Positions 32,837 through 41,644 of a stretch of 64,000 nucleotides of DNA are shown piece after piece. This DNA is from Clostridia bacterium (lineage in GTDB: Bacteria > Bacillota > Clostridia > Christensenellales > CAG-917). A program made the position numbers and the translations under genes. Location: the NCBI GenBank assembly GCA_900763875.1, contig CAAFLX010000038.1, forward strand, positions 28,169 to 92,168, in the 5' to 3' direction. Numbering within the stretch: position 1 is the stretch's first letter; the number at the start of each line of letters is the position of its first letter. A model generated the notes under the pieces. The model was not told where the DNA came from. It worked only from the letters and a program-made list of their open reading frames with translations, and searched no databases.

Positions 32837-35257
32837 TTATGCGATTATATTCACAAGTCTGCCGGGCACGACGATGACCTTTTTGGGTGCGTTTGCAAGC
32901 TGGTCTTTGACCGCTTCGAGCGCAGCTTTTTCGATTTCCTCTTTGCTTGCAGAGGTCGGCACGGTGACTTTGGCTCTCATCTTGGAGTTGATTTGAACTG
33001 CAAGTTCCACCTCGTCAAGCACCATTGCGGCAGGGTCGAAAGTCGGGTACGCTTGGTTGAATACGCTGTATTTTTGACCGAGCATTTCCCAAAGCTCCTC
33101 GCAAAAATGGGGTGCGAACGGAGCAAGCAACAACACCAAATCTTTGGCGCAGTCCTTGTAGATTGCGTTCTTCCTTGCAACGTTTGCCTCGTAGTTGTAC
33201 ATTGCGTTGACAAACTCCATAAGTCTTGCAACCGCCGTGTTGAACGAGAATGCACCAAGGTCGTTCGTGACGCACTTTATGGTGTTGTGGCGCACGCGGT
33301 TGAGTTCCTTTTCCGCCTTGCCGAGGGGTGCGTTGTCAAAGTTGACTTCATAGCACTTTTTGACGATGCGCTCCACCCTGTCGAAGAAACGGCTGATTGA
33401 TTCAAGTCCGTTGTCGTTCCAAGGGCCGCCCTCGACATAGTTGAAACCAAACATCAAATACACTCTGAAAATATCCGCGCCGTACTTGGAAATCGAATCG
33501 TCGGGAGATACGACGTTGCCCTTCGATTTGGACATCTTGTTGCCGTCCGGGCCGAGGATTGTGCCTTGGTGGACAAGGGAGAGGAACGGCTCGTCAAAGT
33601 TGAGGTAGCCCATATCTCTCAATGCCTTGGTGAAGAAACGCGCGTAAAGAAGGTGCATACAAGCGTGTTCCGCGCCGCCGATATACTTGTCAACGGGGAG
33701 CATTTTGTTTATCCACTCACTGTCAAAAGGATTGTCCGAATTGTTTGCGTCGGGGTATCTCAAGAAATACCAGCTCGAACACACAAACGTGTCGAGAGTG
33801 TCCGCGTCACGCTTTGCGGGACGACCGCATACGGGGCAAACCGTATTGATAAATTCGTCGCACTTTTTGAGAGGGGATTCTCCGTCGGGCGTAAAGTTGA
33901 CGTTGTGCGGAAGTTGCACGGGCAAATCCTTTTCGGGGACGGGAACGTCGCCGCAGTGCTCGCAGTGAATGATGGGAATAGGCGCGCCCCAATAGCGTTG
34001 ACGGCTCACGAGCCAGTCACGCAAACGGTAGTTGGTTTTCAAGCCGCCTTTGCCCTCTTTTTCGAGTTTTTTGAGTATGGCAAGTCTGCCTTCCTCGCTG
34101 CTCAAACCGTCAAACTCGCCGCTGTTGCAAAGAATACCGTCGTCGCAGAACGGCAGGGAATCGTCCGCGCCCTCTGCGCCCTTGATGACTCTCTTAACGG
34201 GAAGTCCGAGCTTTTGAGCAAACACAAAGTCGCGCTCGTCGTGAGCGGCAACGCCCATAACCGCGCCCGTGCCGTAGCTTGCGATAACGTAATCGGCAAC
34301 GAGAACGGGCACTTCCTCGCCGTTTGCGGGGTTGATTGCATATGCGCCCGTCGGCACGCCCGTTTTCTCTCTTGTCGAGGACATACGGTCAATCTCGCTT
34401 GCCTTTGCGCTCTTTTCCTTGTACTCCTCGACCGCCGCCTTTTGCTCGTCTGTGACAACGAGGTCAACGAGGGGACTTTCGGGAGCAAGCACGACGTAGG
34501 TTACGCCGAAAACGGTGTCCGCTCTTGTGGTGAACACTTTGAAAGACACGTCGCTGTTTTTGACTTTGAACTCAACCTCGCCGCCAAAACTTCTGCCAAT
34601 CCAATTCTTTTGCATAAGTTTGGTTTTTTCGGGCCAATCGAGCTTGTCGATGCAATCGAGCAATTCGTCGGCGTAGGCGGTGATTTTGAAAAACCATTGA
34701 TTGAGGTTTTTGTGGGTGACTTGACTGCCGCATCTCTCGCAAACTCCGCCTTGAGCCTGCTCGTTGGCAAGCACGGTGTTGCAAGACGGACACCAGTTGA
34801 CGGGAGCTTCTTTGCGATATGCAAGCCCCTTTTTGTAGAGTTGCAAAAACATCCATTGCGTCCACTTGTAGTAGTCGGGCATACAGGTTTTGATCTCGTA
34901 GTCCCAATCGTACATTGCGCCGATACGCTTGAGTTGCTCCTCCATAGTGGCAATATTTTTGAGAGTGCTCTGCTCGGGGTGAATGCCCGTCTTTATGGCG
35001 TAGTTTTCGGCAGGCAAACCGAACGCGTCAAATCCCATAGGTTGAAAAACCTCGTAGCCTTGCATACGCTTAAAACGCGCAAACGAATCGGCAGGGCCGT
35101 AGTTGTACCAGTGTCCTGCGTGCAGTTTTGCGCCCGAGGGATAGGAAAACATCTCAAGACAGTAATACTTTTTGTCAACTTTGGAGCGGTCAAACTTATA
35201 AAGCCCGGTATCCGCCCAGATTTTTTGCCATTTGCTTTCAATTTGCTTATAGTCCAT
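32837..35257 (-). CDS. leuS: Leucyl-tRNA synthetase
   Basis: 806 residues, bacterial type. HIGH-region HAGHWYNYGPADSFARFKR, the zinc knuckle CPSC with CERCG, the CP1 editing domain (TTREKTGVPTGAYAINPANG, YGTGAVMGVAAHDERD) and KMSKSKGNVVSPD. It charges tRNA-Leu. A near-consensus promoter lies upstream. The SD AGAGGAG is 13 nt from the ATG, longer than usual. serS follows. Confidence 0.97.
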   Translation of the reverse strand: MDYKQIESKWQKIWADTGLYKFDRSKVDKKYYCLEMFSYPSGAKLHAGHWYNYGPADSFARFKRMQGYEVFQPMGFDAFGLPAENYAIKTGIHPEQSTLKNIATMEEQLKRIGAMYDWDYEIKTCMPDYYKWTQWMFLQLYKKGLAYRKEAPVNWCPSCNTVLANEQAQGGVCERCGSQVTHKNLNQWFFKITAYADELLDCIDKLDWPEKTKLMQKNWIGRSFGGEVEFKVKNSDVSFKVFTTRADTVFGVTYVVLAPESPLVDLVVTDEQKAAVEEYKEKSAKASEIDRMSSTREKTGVPTGAYAINPANGEEVPVLVADYVIASYGTGAVMGVAAHDERDFVFAQKLGLPVKRVIKGAEGADDSLPFCDDGILCNSGEFDGLSSEEGRLAILKKLEKEGKGGLKTNYRLRDWLVSRQRYWGAPIPIIHCEHCGDVPVPEKDLPVQLPHNVNFTPDGESPLKKCDEFINTVCPVCGRPAKRDADTLDTFVCSSWYFLRYPDANNSDNPFDSEWINKMLPVDKYIGGAEHACMHLLYARFFTKALRDMGYLNFDEPFLSLVHQGTILGPDGNKMSKSKGNVVSPDDSISKYGADIFRVYLMFGFNYVEGGPWNDNGLESISRFFDRVERIVKKCYEVNFDNAPLGKAEKELNRVRHNTIKCVTNDLGAFSFNTAVARLMEFVNAMYNYEANVARKNAIYKDCAKDLVLLLAPFAPHFCEELWEMLGQKYSVFNQAYPTFDPAAMVLDEVELAVQINSKMRAKVTVPTSASKEEIEKAALEAVKDQLANAPKKVIVVPGRLVNIIA

Positions 35258-35297
35258 AAGCCGTGAGGCACTCCTCTATGTTAAAATAATAATATTT

Positions 35298-35326
35298 AGT
35301 TTAATACCAATACAAAACATTGTCAA
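35298..35326 (-). promoter_or_regulatory. leuS promoter
   Basis: On the minus strand TTGACA (35326-35321), 17 bp, TAAACT (35303-35298). Confidence 0.7.
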
Positions 35327-35527
35327 GCGCGGATAAAAACTCCGCCCGTTCAAAAGCGACATATTGTGCAAAAAAGTCCGTGTCCAAAGCGATTTTTTTC
35401 GCGTGTCGGCGCAGTTTTCAAAGGATTGCTATTGAATACAACAAAAAAAATTGCTATAATCCACTTGCCGAAAAAAAGCCGATTTGTATCATTCGCCAAA
35501 TCCGCAATCTAGGATTGAGCAACATCG

Positions 35528-35557
35528 TTGGACAGAACGGCTTTATCGTGGTATAAT
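35528..35557 (+). promoter_or_regulatory. tmk operon promoter
   Basis: TTGGAC (35528-35533), 18 bp, TATAAT (35552-35557). A second candidate, TTGAAT-N17-TATAAT, lies about 100 bp upstream near 35430-35460. Confidence 0.65.
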
Positions 35558-35585
35558 AATCAAATCAACAAAGGCGAGGAACGTT

Positions 35586-36197
35586 ATGTTCGTATCATTT
35601 GAAGGTTGCGAAGGCGTTGGGAAATCCACCCAACTCAAACTTCTCAAAGACTATCTTGAATCCACCAATCAACACGCGGTTTACGTGCGCGAACCGGGCA
35701 GCACCCATATATCCGAGCAAATCCGCAAAATCATTCTCAACCCCGAAAACAAAGAGATGACGGGCATCACCGAGGCATATCTTTACGCCTCGTCAAGAGC
35801 GCAACTCGTGCGAGAGGTCATACGCCCCGCACTTGACAGAGGCGAGCTTGTGGTGTGCGACAGATACGTGGACAGCTCCATTGCCTACCAAGGCTACGCA
35901 CGCGGACTTGGCGCGGATTTGATACGCAAAATCAATGCTCCCGCAATCGACGGACTTTTGCCCGACGTCACGATTTTCCTTGACTTGAAGCCGAGCGAAG
36001 CGTGGCGCACTTTCCGCATCACCGACGATAGGTTGGAGCTTGAATCCGCCGACTTCCACGACAGAGTATATGCAGGCTTTAATGCCGAAATGGACGGTTC
36101 AGACCCCCGTTTTGTGCGCATAAAACCCGATTTCGACAAAAACGTGACGTCGCAAAAGATAATTGCGGCACTCAAAGAAAGAGGTGCGATAAAGTGA
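35586..36197 (+). CDS. tmk: Thymidylate kinase
   Basis: 203 residues from the ATG at 35586, chosen for its SD (AGGCGAGGA) and for the P-loop start MFVSFEGCEGVGKST. The DRYVDSSIAYQGYARGLG segment is the TMP kinase signature. It phosphorylates dTMP to dTDP. The 3' end overlaps holB (GTGA), as in the Firmicutes tmk-holB-ricT operon. Confidence 0.96.
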   Translation: MFVSFEGCEGVGKSTQLKLLKDYLESTNQHAVYVREPGSTHISEQIRKIILNPENKEMTGITEAYLYASSRAQLVREVIRPALDRGELVVCDRYVDSSIAYQGYARGLGADLIRKINAPAIDGLLPDVTIFLDLKPSEAWRTFRITDDRLELESADFHDRVYAGFNAEMDGSDPRFVRIKPDFDKNVTSQKIIAALKERGAIK

Positions 36198-37168
36198 GTG
36201 ACATCACCTTTGAAAAAGCCTTGCGCGCCTCGCGCGCCTATGGCCTTATCAAAAACGACTTCTCTTCGGGGCTTGGTCATGCCTATATGGTTGTATCCCC
36301 CGACGACGAAATCGTTGACGAGTTTTTCACTCTCGTGGCGGCGAGCGTCTATTGCCAATCGGGCGACGCCTGCCTTGAATGTTCAGAGTGCAGAAAGGTG
36401 CTTCACAACAACCACCCCGACATATATCACGTCTTCCCCACAAAGGACAAAATCAAGGTTGACGACATAGAGCAAATGCTCGACACGGTTGCCGTCAAAC
36501 CTCTTTCTGGACGAAAAATCTACTTTGTGCATCGCGCAGATCAAATGAACGCGCAGGCGCAAAACAAACTTCTAAAAACCCTCGAAGAACCGCCCAAGGA
36601 CGTGACGATTTTCCTTGGCGTTGCCAACGAGGCGAGCATGCTCGACACCATAAAATCGCGTGCGAGAGGGGTTGCAATCGACGTTTTCGACGAGGACGTC
36701 GTATATCAATCCTTGCTTTCGCTCGGCATCGACAAGGACACTTGCGCCGTCGCCGCGGCGTGCAGCGAGGGACAGCTCGGCAAGGCGCACAAAATCGCGC
36801 TTTCGCCAAAATATGCCGACCTATACAAGTTGGCAATATATCTGCTCAACAACCTAAGCCGCAGCTCGGACGTCGTCAAAGTGGACGGACTCGTTGCAAC
36901 CGAACAGGATTTGAGCGGACTTTTGGACGTGTTGTGCATAATTCTTCGAGATATGCTCGTGTGCAAACAAAATCAAAATCTAATGTTGTCCAAACACCTA
37001 TCATCGGATATAATAAATTTGAGTGGTCGCTACTCGGAGCGCGCCTTGGCGGAGATTCTTTTTCACGTCAATGTCGCACGCAGAAAACTCTCGCTCAACG
37101 TCAACGTTATGGCGACGGTGGACGACCTTCTCTTTTCAATGCTGGAGGCAAAACACAAATGGCAATAA
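36194..37168 (+). CDS. holB: DNA polymerase III delta-prime subunit
   Basis: 324 residues beginning at a GTG that overlaps the tmk stop. The clamp-loader zinc module CLECSECRKVLHNNHPD, the switch-type FVHRADQMNAQAQNKLLKTLEEPP and the SRC-like KSRAR region are visible. It is part of the clamp loader. ricT starts inside its 3' end, so the three genes are tightly coupled. Confidence 0.93.
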   Translation: MSDITFEKALRASRAYGLIKNDFSSGLGHAYMVVSPDDEIVDEFFTLVAASVYCQSGDACLECSECRKVLHNNHPDIYHVFPTKDKIKVDDIEQMLDTVAVKPLSGRKIYFVHRADQMNAQAQNKLLKTLEEPPKDVTIFLGVANEASMLDTIKSRARGVAIDVFDEDVVYQSLLSLGIDKDTCAVAAACSEGQLGKAHKIALSPKYADLYKLAIYLLNNLSRSSDVVKVDGLVATEQDLSGLLDVLCIILRDMLVCKQNQNLMLSKHLSSDIINLSGRYSERALAEILFHVNVARRKLSLNVNVMATVDDLLFSMLEAKHKWQ

Positions 37169-38013
37169 TCGTAGGTATAAAGTTTAGAAACACCAACAAG
37201 GTGTATTATTTCGACCCCAAAGACCTCTCTTTTGAGGAGGGCGACGGCGTTATCGTGGAAACGGCGCGCGGACTGGAATACGCAATTTGCGCAATAGCAA
37301 ACAAGAGCGTTGACGACTCCGAAATCGTGCAGCCCCTCAAACCCGTCGTGCGCAAAGCCACCGCCGAGGACTTGAAATGCGTGGAGAAAAACCTGCAAGA
37401 CAAGGAGCACGCCCTCAAAGTCATTCGCGAAAAAGTGGCGGAAATGAACATAAATATGAAACTTGTGGACGCAGAATATACCTTTGACCGCTCAAAGCTC
37501 ATATTCTACTTCACCGCCGAGGGCAGAGTCGATTTTAGAGAGCTTGTGCGCGTGCTTGCGTCGATATTTAAAATCCGCATAGAACTGCGCCAAATCTATG
37601 AGCGCGACGACACAAAAATGCGAGGTGCGCTTGCGCCTTGCGGTCGCCCCTGCTGCTGCACCACCCACCTGCCCGACTTTGAAAAAGTGTCCATAAAAAT
37701 GGCAAAAGTGCAGGGGTTGAGCCTAAATCCACAAAAGATAAGCGGCGTGTGCGGCAGACTTATGTGCTGCCTCAAATACGAAAACGCCTACTACACCGAA
37801 ACGTACAAACTTATGCCGAAAGTGGGCAGCAAGGTCAAAACACCGGACGGCGAGGGCACTGTTGAGTCAAACGACCTCATCAAGCAAACCGCTCGTGTGA
37901 AAGTAATGCTCAAAGACGGCAGTTTCGACGTGCGCACCTATCCCCTCGACGATATGAAAATCGGCGAGAGGCAATCAACTGCCGAAATCGATTCGATGTC
38001 CGATTCCGAATAA
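37159..38013 (+). CDS. ricT: PSP1-domain protein RicT (YaaT)
   Basis: 284 residues from the ATG at 37159, with an SD (GGAGG) inside holB. The PSP1 domain includes CGRPCCCTTHLPDFEKVSIKMAK and CGRLMCCLKYE; these cysteines bind an Fe-S cluster in the RicA-RicF-RicT complex that promotes RNase Y processing and Spo0A phosphorylation in Bacillus. The presence of spo0A in the same window fits that link. It overlaps holB by 10 bp and is followed by a terminator. Confidence 0.93.
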   Translation: MAIIVGIKFRNTNKVYYFDPKDLSFEEGDGVIVETARGLEYAICAIANKSVDDSEIVQPLKPVVRKATAEDLKCVEKNLQDKEHALKVIREKVAEMNINMKLVDAEYTFDRSKLIFYFTAEGRVDFRELVRVLASIFKIRIELRQIYERDDTKMRGALAPCGRPCCCTTHLPDFEKVSIKMAKVQGLSLNPQKISGVCGRLMCCLKYENAYYTETYKLMPKVGSKVKTPDGEGTVESNDLIKQTARVKVMLKDGSFDVRTYPLDDMKIGERQSTAEIDSMSDSE

Positions 38014-38043
38014 AATCGCTCGTCAACAAATTCCCAAAAAACT

Positions 38044-38103
38044 AAAAGCCTCTGCCAAAGCAATTCGCATTTTCAATACGTTATGTTTGGCGGAGGCTTT
38101 TTT
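38044..38103 (+). terminator. ricT terminator, usable in both directions
   Basis: AAAAGCCTCTGCCAAA pairs with TTTGGCGGAGGCTTTT (one wobble) around a 26 nt loop, ending in a T-run. Confidence 0.85.
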
Positions 38104-38187
38104 ATTTTTCAAATAGTTGCGTTTTTTGCGTGTTTTTGCGTGTTTTGCAGTTGCAAGGCACAAATCGATGGCAACATCAACCGAACT

Positions 38188-39402
38188 TCATTCGACTTCT
38201 TTCAACAGTATATCTCCTTGGTCGAGAGGCAACGGACATTCAAACGAATAGACGTGTTGCACAAGTTTTGCGTCGTCCGTGACGGTGTTGTCGTTTGTGT
38301 GCGTAAGCGCGCCGAGCGTAAACGTTTTGCCGTTGAGAGCGGACGGCGCAAGCACAACGAGCGTTTCGCCCGTTTTGAATCGGTTGCGCATCTCAACGGT
38401 TACAATGCCGTTTTCACACTTCTGCACAACGGCGGTAAAGACGTATTTTTCGGGAGATTGCCCCTCGTCCAAACATATCGTGTCAAGGTTGTCACCCTCA
38501 AAATATGCGTCGGTGTAGGTGCGGTGCGCCACGGTTTCGAGGTCTGCATTGTACTTGTCCGCATTTTGAATCGCACCCGTTGCGAGATATTCGTCAATTG
38601 CGTGACGGTAAGCATTTGCAACCGTCGCAACATAAAACTCGCTCTTCATACGTCCCTCGACTTTGAGCGAAACTATTCCGCATTCGGCAAGGTCGGGAAT
38701 GTGCTTTAACAGGCGCAAATCCCTGCTGTTCATAAAATACGTGCCGCGCGAATCTTCCTCGACGTCGAGGGGTTTTGAGGCGTGGCGTTCGGTTTCGGCA
38801 ATACGGTATCCCCACCTGCAAGGCTGTATGCACGCGCCCCTGTTGGCACTGCGCCCTGCAAAATACGTGGACAAAAGACAGCGACCGCTGTAACTCATAC
38901 ACATCGCTCCGTGGACAAATGCTTCAAGCTCCATATCGGGCACGGCGGCGTGGATTTGTTTTATCTCGTCAAGCCCCAATTCTCTTGCAAGCACCACGCG
39001 CTTTACCCCCATACTCTGCCAAAACTTGACGGCGAGAAGATTTGTCGTATTCGCTTGCGTCGATAGATGAATTGCAAGATTCGGCGCAACTTCTTTGCAA
39101 AGCGCAACAAGCCCGACGTCGCTGACAAGCACGGCGTCAACGTTTGCCGATTCAAGAAAAACAAAGTAGTCTTTGAGTGCGTCAAGGTCGGCGTTTCTTG
39201 CAAAAATGTTTGCCGTGACATAAACTTTTTTGCCAAGATTGTGCGCATAATTCACGCCCTCGACGATTTCGTCGTTTGAGAAATTGTCTGCAAAAGCGCG
39301 TAAAGAAAACGCTTTGCCACCGATGTACACGGCGTCCGCGCCAAAGTGAAAAGCCGTTTTGAGTTTTTTCAGGTTGCCTGCCGGCATAAGAAGTTCAAGC
39401 AT
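38188..39402 (-). CDS. U32-family peptidase-like RNA hydroxylation protein
   Basis: 404 residues from the ATG at 39402 (MLELLMPAGN). The family signature is present: DAVYIGGKAFSLRAFADNF, LSTQANTTN, and LEAFVHGAMCMSYSGRCLLSTYFAGRSANRGACIQPCRW. Despite the name, characterised U32 proteins (RlhA, TrhP/YrrN-YrrO) hydroxylate 23S rRNA or tRNA wobble uridines and carry an Fe-S cluster bound by these Cys. Which RNA is modified here cannot be told. It stands after a phosphoribosyltransferase gene. Confidence 0.9.
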   Translation of the reverse strand: MLELLMPAGNLKKLKTAFHFGADAVYIGGKAFSLRAFADNFSNDEIVEGVNYAHNLGKKVYVTANIFARNADLDALKDYFVFLESANVDAVLVSDVGLVALCKEVAPNLAIHLSTQANTTNLLAVKFWQSMGVKRVVLARELGLDEIKQIHAAVPDMELEAFVHGAMCMSYSGRCLLSTYFAGRSANRGACIQPCRWGYRIAETERHASKPLDVEEDSRGTYFMNSRDLRLLKHIPDLAECGIVSLKVEGRMKSEFYVATVANAYRHAIDEYLATGAIQNADKYNADLETVAHRTYTDAYFEGDNLDTICLDEGQSPEKYVFTAVVQKCENGIVTVEMRNRFKTGETLVVLAPSALNGKTFTLGALTHTNDNTVTDDAKLVQHVYSFECPLPLDQGDILLKEVE

Positions 39403-39479
39403 ATTCAGTCCCTTTCGCTTGCGCCGATTTTGCGCTTGCCAAAACCGATTGTTTTGGCACAAAAAGCCTTTTATCAACA

Positions 39480-39507
39480 CAAATCGGCATTGTAAAATGC
39501 CGATTTG
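39480..39507 (-). terminator. Hairpin after the phosphoribosyltransferase gene
   Basis: AAATCGGCAT pairs with ATGCCGATTT around TGTAAA. A modest U content follows on the minus strand. Confidence 0.6.
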
Positions 39508-39529
39508 GTGAGTTGTGTATGATTCTCGA

Positions 39530-40072
39530 TTAGTCAGTTATGATGGGAATTTGGGCAAGATACACGATGTCGTCGCGCTCTGCCGCGTCACCCTCTGCAA
39601 GCACGAAAGCCTTTTTGCAAATGATTCCGCCTGCAAGATTGACGATTTGTTCAAGACCTCTGAGGCTGCCTCCCGTTGACACAACGTCGTCAACGATTGC
39701 AACTTTTTTGCCCTTGATGAGGTCTGCGTCGTGCTTGGACAAATAAAGCGTTTGCTCATTGCCCGTTGTTATCGACTTAACCGTCGTCGATATGCCGTCT
39801 TGCATATAGAGTTTCTTTGATTTTCTGCACACGGCGTAGTATCTTTGTCCAAGCTCACGCGCAATGACGTGGCTCAGTTGCAAGCCTTTTGATTCCGCCG
39901 TGATGACAACGTCGCAATCGCCAAGAAGTTTTGCAAGTTCCTTGCCGCAGTGCTCCGTCAGCGCGGAGTCGCCGTGAAGATTGAAAAAGCAAATGCTTAT
40001 ACCGTTTGGAAGCGGAAGTATTGGAAGCTCCGCCTCGAAGCCTTTGATGTCAACTTTGTAAATTCTGTCCAT
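39530..40072 (-). CDS. Adenine phosphoribosyltransferase-like protein
   Basis: 180 residues. The PRPP loop VAIVDDVVSTGGSL and the N-terminal Apt-like region (VVITAESKGLQLSHVIARELG) identify a type I phosphoribosyltransferase of the Apt/Xpt group. The substrate base (adenine or xanthine) cannot be fixed from sequence. SD GGAGG. Transcribed alone or with the ung-DUF896 pair upstream. Confidence 0.85.
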   Translation of the reverse strand: MDRIYKVDIKGFEAELPILPLPNGISICFFNLHGDSALTEHCGKELAKLLGDCDVVITAESKGLQLSHVIARELGQRYYAVCRKSKKLYMQDGISTTVKSITTGNEQTLYLSKHDADLIKGKKVAIVDDVVSTGGSLRGLEQIVNLAGGIICKKAFVLAEGDAAERDDIVYLAQIPIITD

Positions 40073-40199
40073 TGTATCCTCCGAAACTCAATCGTTTCGC
40101 AAAGTGTATTCGTTGCAAACAACCCGTATATTATATGATATACGCGCGCACTTTTCAAGACAAAAAGGAATATTCCTTGCAAGAAAATGAAAAGGCGAT

Positions 40200-40481
40200 T
40201 CAGTCCTCTTTTTTAGGGGCGCAATCCGTTGAAACACAAGCGTTCTGCTCGGCTGTGTCGCTGTCAATCTTGCTTTGGTCAACGTTGTTGTAGGCGGTGA
40301 GTTTAACCTTGTTTTCGTCTTTGTCCACAACGTAGGTGTTGTCAAGCTGCGCGCGAAGATTGCCCACCACGCTTTGCACGTATTCCTTGCGGAGCTTTGC
40401 CTGCTCCTCTTTTTCTTCGGGAGTAAGTCCGACGGTTTTTGCTTTTTTTGCCAGTTCGTTGATTCTTTGAATGTTCAGCAT
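40200..40481 (-). CDS. DUF896-family small protein
   Basis: 93 residues. The N-terminal helical hairpin NIQRINELAKKAKTVGLTPEEKEEQAKLRKEYV is the DUF896 (YnzC) signature; these proteins are linked to SOS-regulated operons in Bacillus but their role is unknown. It starts 1 nt after the ung stop (TGATATG), so it is translated with ung. The C-terminal tail is unstructured with two Cys. Confidence 0.9.
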   Translation of the reverse strand: MLNIQRINELAKKAKTVGLTPEEKEEQAKLRKEYVQSVVGNLRAQLDNTYVVDKDENKVKLTAYNNVDQSKIDSDTAEQNACVSTDCAPKKED

Positions 40482-40482
40482 A

Positions 40483-41157
40483 TCATGCCTCCGAATATGT
40501 GTGCCAATCTATCGGCGTTTCGCCGTGAGATTGAAGAAAGTCGTTGCATTTTGAAAAGTGTTTGCACCCGAAAAACCCTGCGTATGCCGACAAAGGCGAT
40601 GGGTGCGGACACTCCAAAATCAAGTGTTGCGGATTTGTTATCAACGCTTTTTTCGAGCGTGCGTTGCCGCCCCAAAGCATAAACACGATTGGCTCTTGGC
40701 GCGCGTTTAGCTTTTTGATGATGCTGTCCGTCAGCACTTCCCAGCCCTGCCCCTTGTGGGAGTTTGGCTGTCCCTCTCGCACGGTCAGCACCGTGTTGAG
40801 CAACAACACTCCTTGCTTTGCCCAGTTGACAAGATAGGGAGAGGTGTTTTTCACCCCGACGTCCGCCGCGATTTCCTTGAATATGTTGACAAGCGACGGC
40901 GGAGCAGGCACGTTGGGCTTGACCGAAAAGCACATACCGTGAGCCTGTCCTGCGCCGTGATAGGGGTCTTGCCCCAAAATCACGACCTTGACCTTTTCGT
41001 AGGGAGTGTATTTGAGCGCGTTGAAGATGTCGTGCATATCGGGATAAACCGCCCTCGAGCGGTATTCCGTCGCAAGAAACTTGCGCAAATTCTGATAGTT
41101 TTCGCTGTCAAAGTCCTCTTTGAGCACCTCGTCCCAGCTGTTGCCGATGTTCACCAT
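40483..41157 (-). CDS. ung: Uracil-DNA glycosylase
   Basis: 224 residues. Family 1 UNG motifs: the water-activating loop GQDPYHGAGQAHGMCFSV, LLLNTVLTVREGQPNSHKGQGWE, FMLWGGNA and the HPSPLSAY minor-groove loop. It removes uracil from DNA. The ATG at 41157 is chosen because a consensus -10 lies exactly 6 nt before it; another in-frame ATG (41163) touches the -10. There is no SD, so translation is probably leaderless. Confidence 0.93.
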   Translation of the reverse strand: MVNIGNSWDEVLKEDFDSENYQNLRKFLATEYRSRAVYPDMHDIFNALKYTPYEKVKVVILGQDPYHGAGQAHGMCFSVKPNVPAPPSLVNIFKEIAADVGVKNTSPYLVNWAKQGVLLLNTVLTVREGQPNSHKGQGWEVLTDSIIKKLNARQEPIVFMLWGGNARSKKALITNPQHLILECPHPSPLSAYAGFFGCKHFSKCNDFLQSHGETPIDWHTYSEA

Positions 41158-41163
41158 ATCCAT

Positions 41164-41191
41164 ATTATACCACAATTTTTTTTGAGCGCAA
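41164..41191 (-). promoter_or_regulatory. Leaderless-type promoter of ung
   Basis: On the minus strand TTGCGC (41191-41186), 16 bp, TATAAT (41169-41164), then ATGGAT and the ATG at 41157. Confidence 0.65.
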
Positions 41192-41280
41192 CTGTATATA
41201 ACCGCAACCTTTTTCCCATACTATCATCAATCCGCAAGGATACACAAAAAAAGGCTATACGCCAAAAAAAGGAGAACATT

Positions 41281-41412
41281 ATGGCAAAATCCGAAACCAA
41301 AACAAAACGCAACGGCGCATGTCATTGCGACGAACAAAAAGAAAGCAAAACAACCAAATCTCGTGCAAAGAGCGGCGGCAAAGAACCCACCGATTGCAAA
41401 AACTGCAAGTAA
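41281..41412 (+). CDS. Small Cys-rich protein (43 aa)
   Basis: A strong SD (AAAGGAG) precedes an ATG that opens 43 codons: a Lys/Thr/Ser-rich chain with CHCDE in the middle and CKNCK at the end, so four Cys that could bind a metal. No membrane helix. It is divergent from ung. I recognise no family with confidence. A hairpin TTTAATCA/TGATTAAA with inner CTGCT/AGCAG follows at 41460-41495. Confidence 0.65.
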   Translation: MAKSETKTKRNGACHCDEQKESKTTKSRAKSGGKEPTDCKNCK

Positions 41413-41521
41413 TCGATTTTTGTAAATTTGAACAACTCACGCGGCTGTAAATCGGAGCGTTTAATCACTCCTGCTATCACAGCAGTTGATTAAAACTGCG
41501 CCAAATCTTGGTTAGAAAATG

Positions 41522-41644
41522 AAAACCGCGATATTGAGATGAAGAACAAGGAAAAACCGCTCGCACAGATAGGAGCGTACTTATCGTACGTGACTATTTG
41601 TGTGAGCGGTTTTGACACAGTTATTCGCTCAATAGCGCGGTTTT
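41522..41644 (-). repeat. NHE nested hairpin element at the metallophosphoesterase stop codon
   Basis: P1 AAAACCGCGATATTGAG (41522-41538) with CTCAATAGCGCGGTTTT (41628-41644), one mismatch, overlapping the TAA stop (41643-41645). P2 AAAACCGCTC / GAGCGGTTTT with flanking CACA/TGTG. Constant linkers GATGAAGAACAAGG and GACACAGTTATTCG. Apical GCGTAC / GTACGT. Confidence 0.85.

Noticed and set aside
33566..35266. 566-residue open frame on the plus strand
   Set aside because: Lies exactly antisense to leuS, whose motifs are unambiguous.
35258..35340. T-box leaders for leuS, serS, proS, aspS, asnA or asnS
   Set aside because: Upstream gaps are too short and no T-box sequence or specifier loop is visible.
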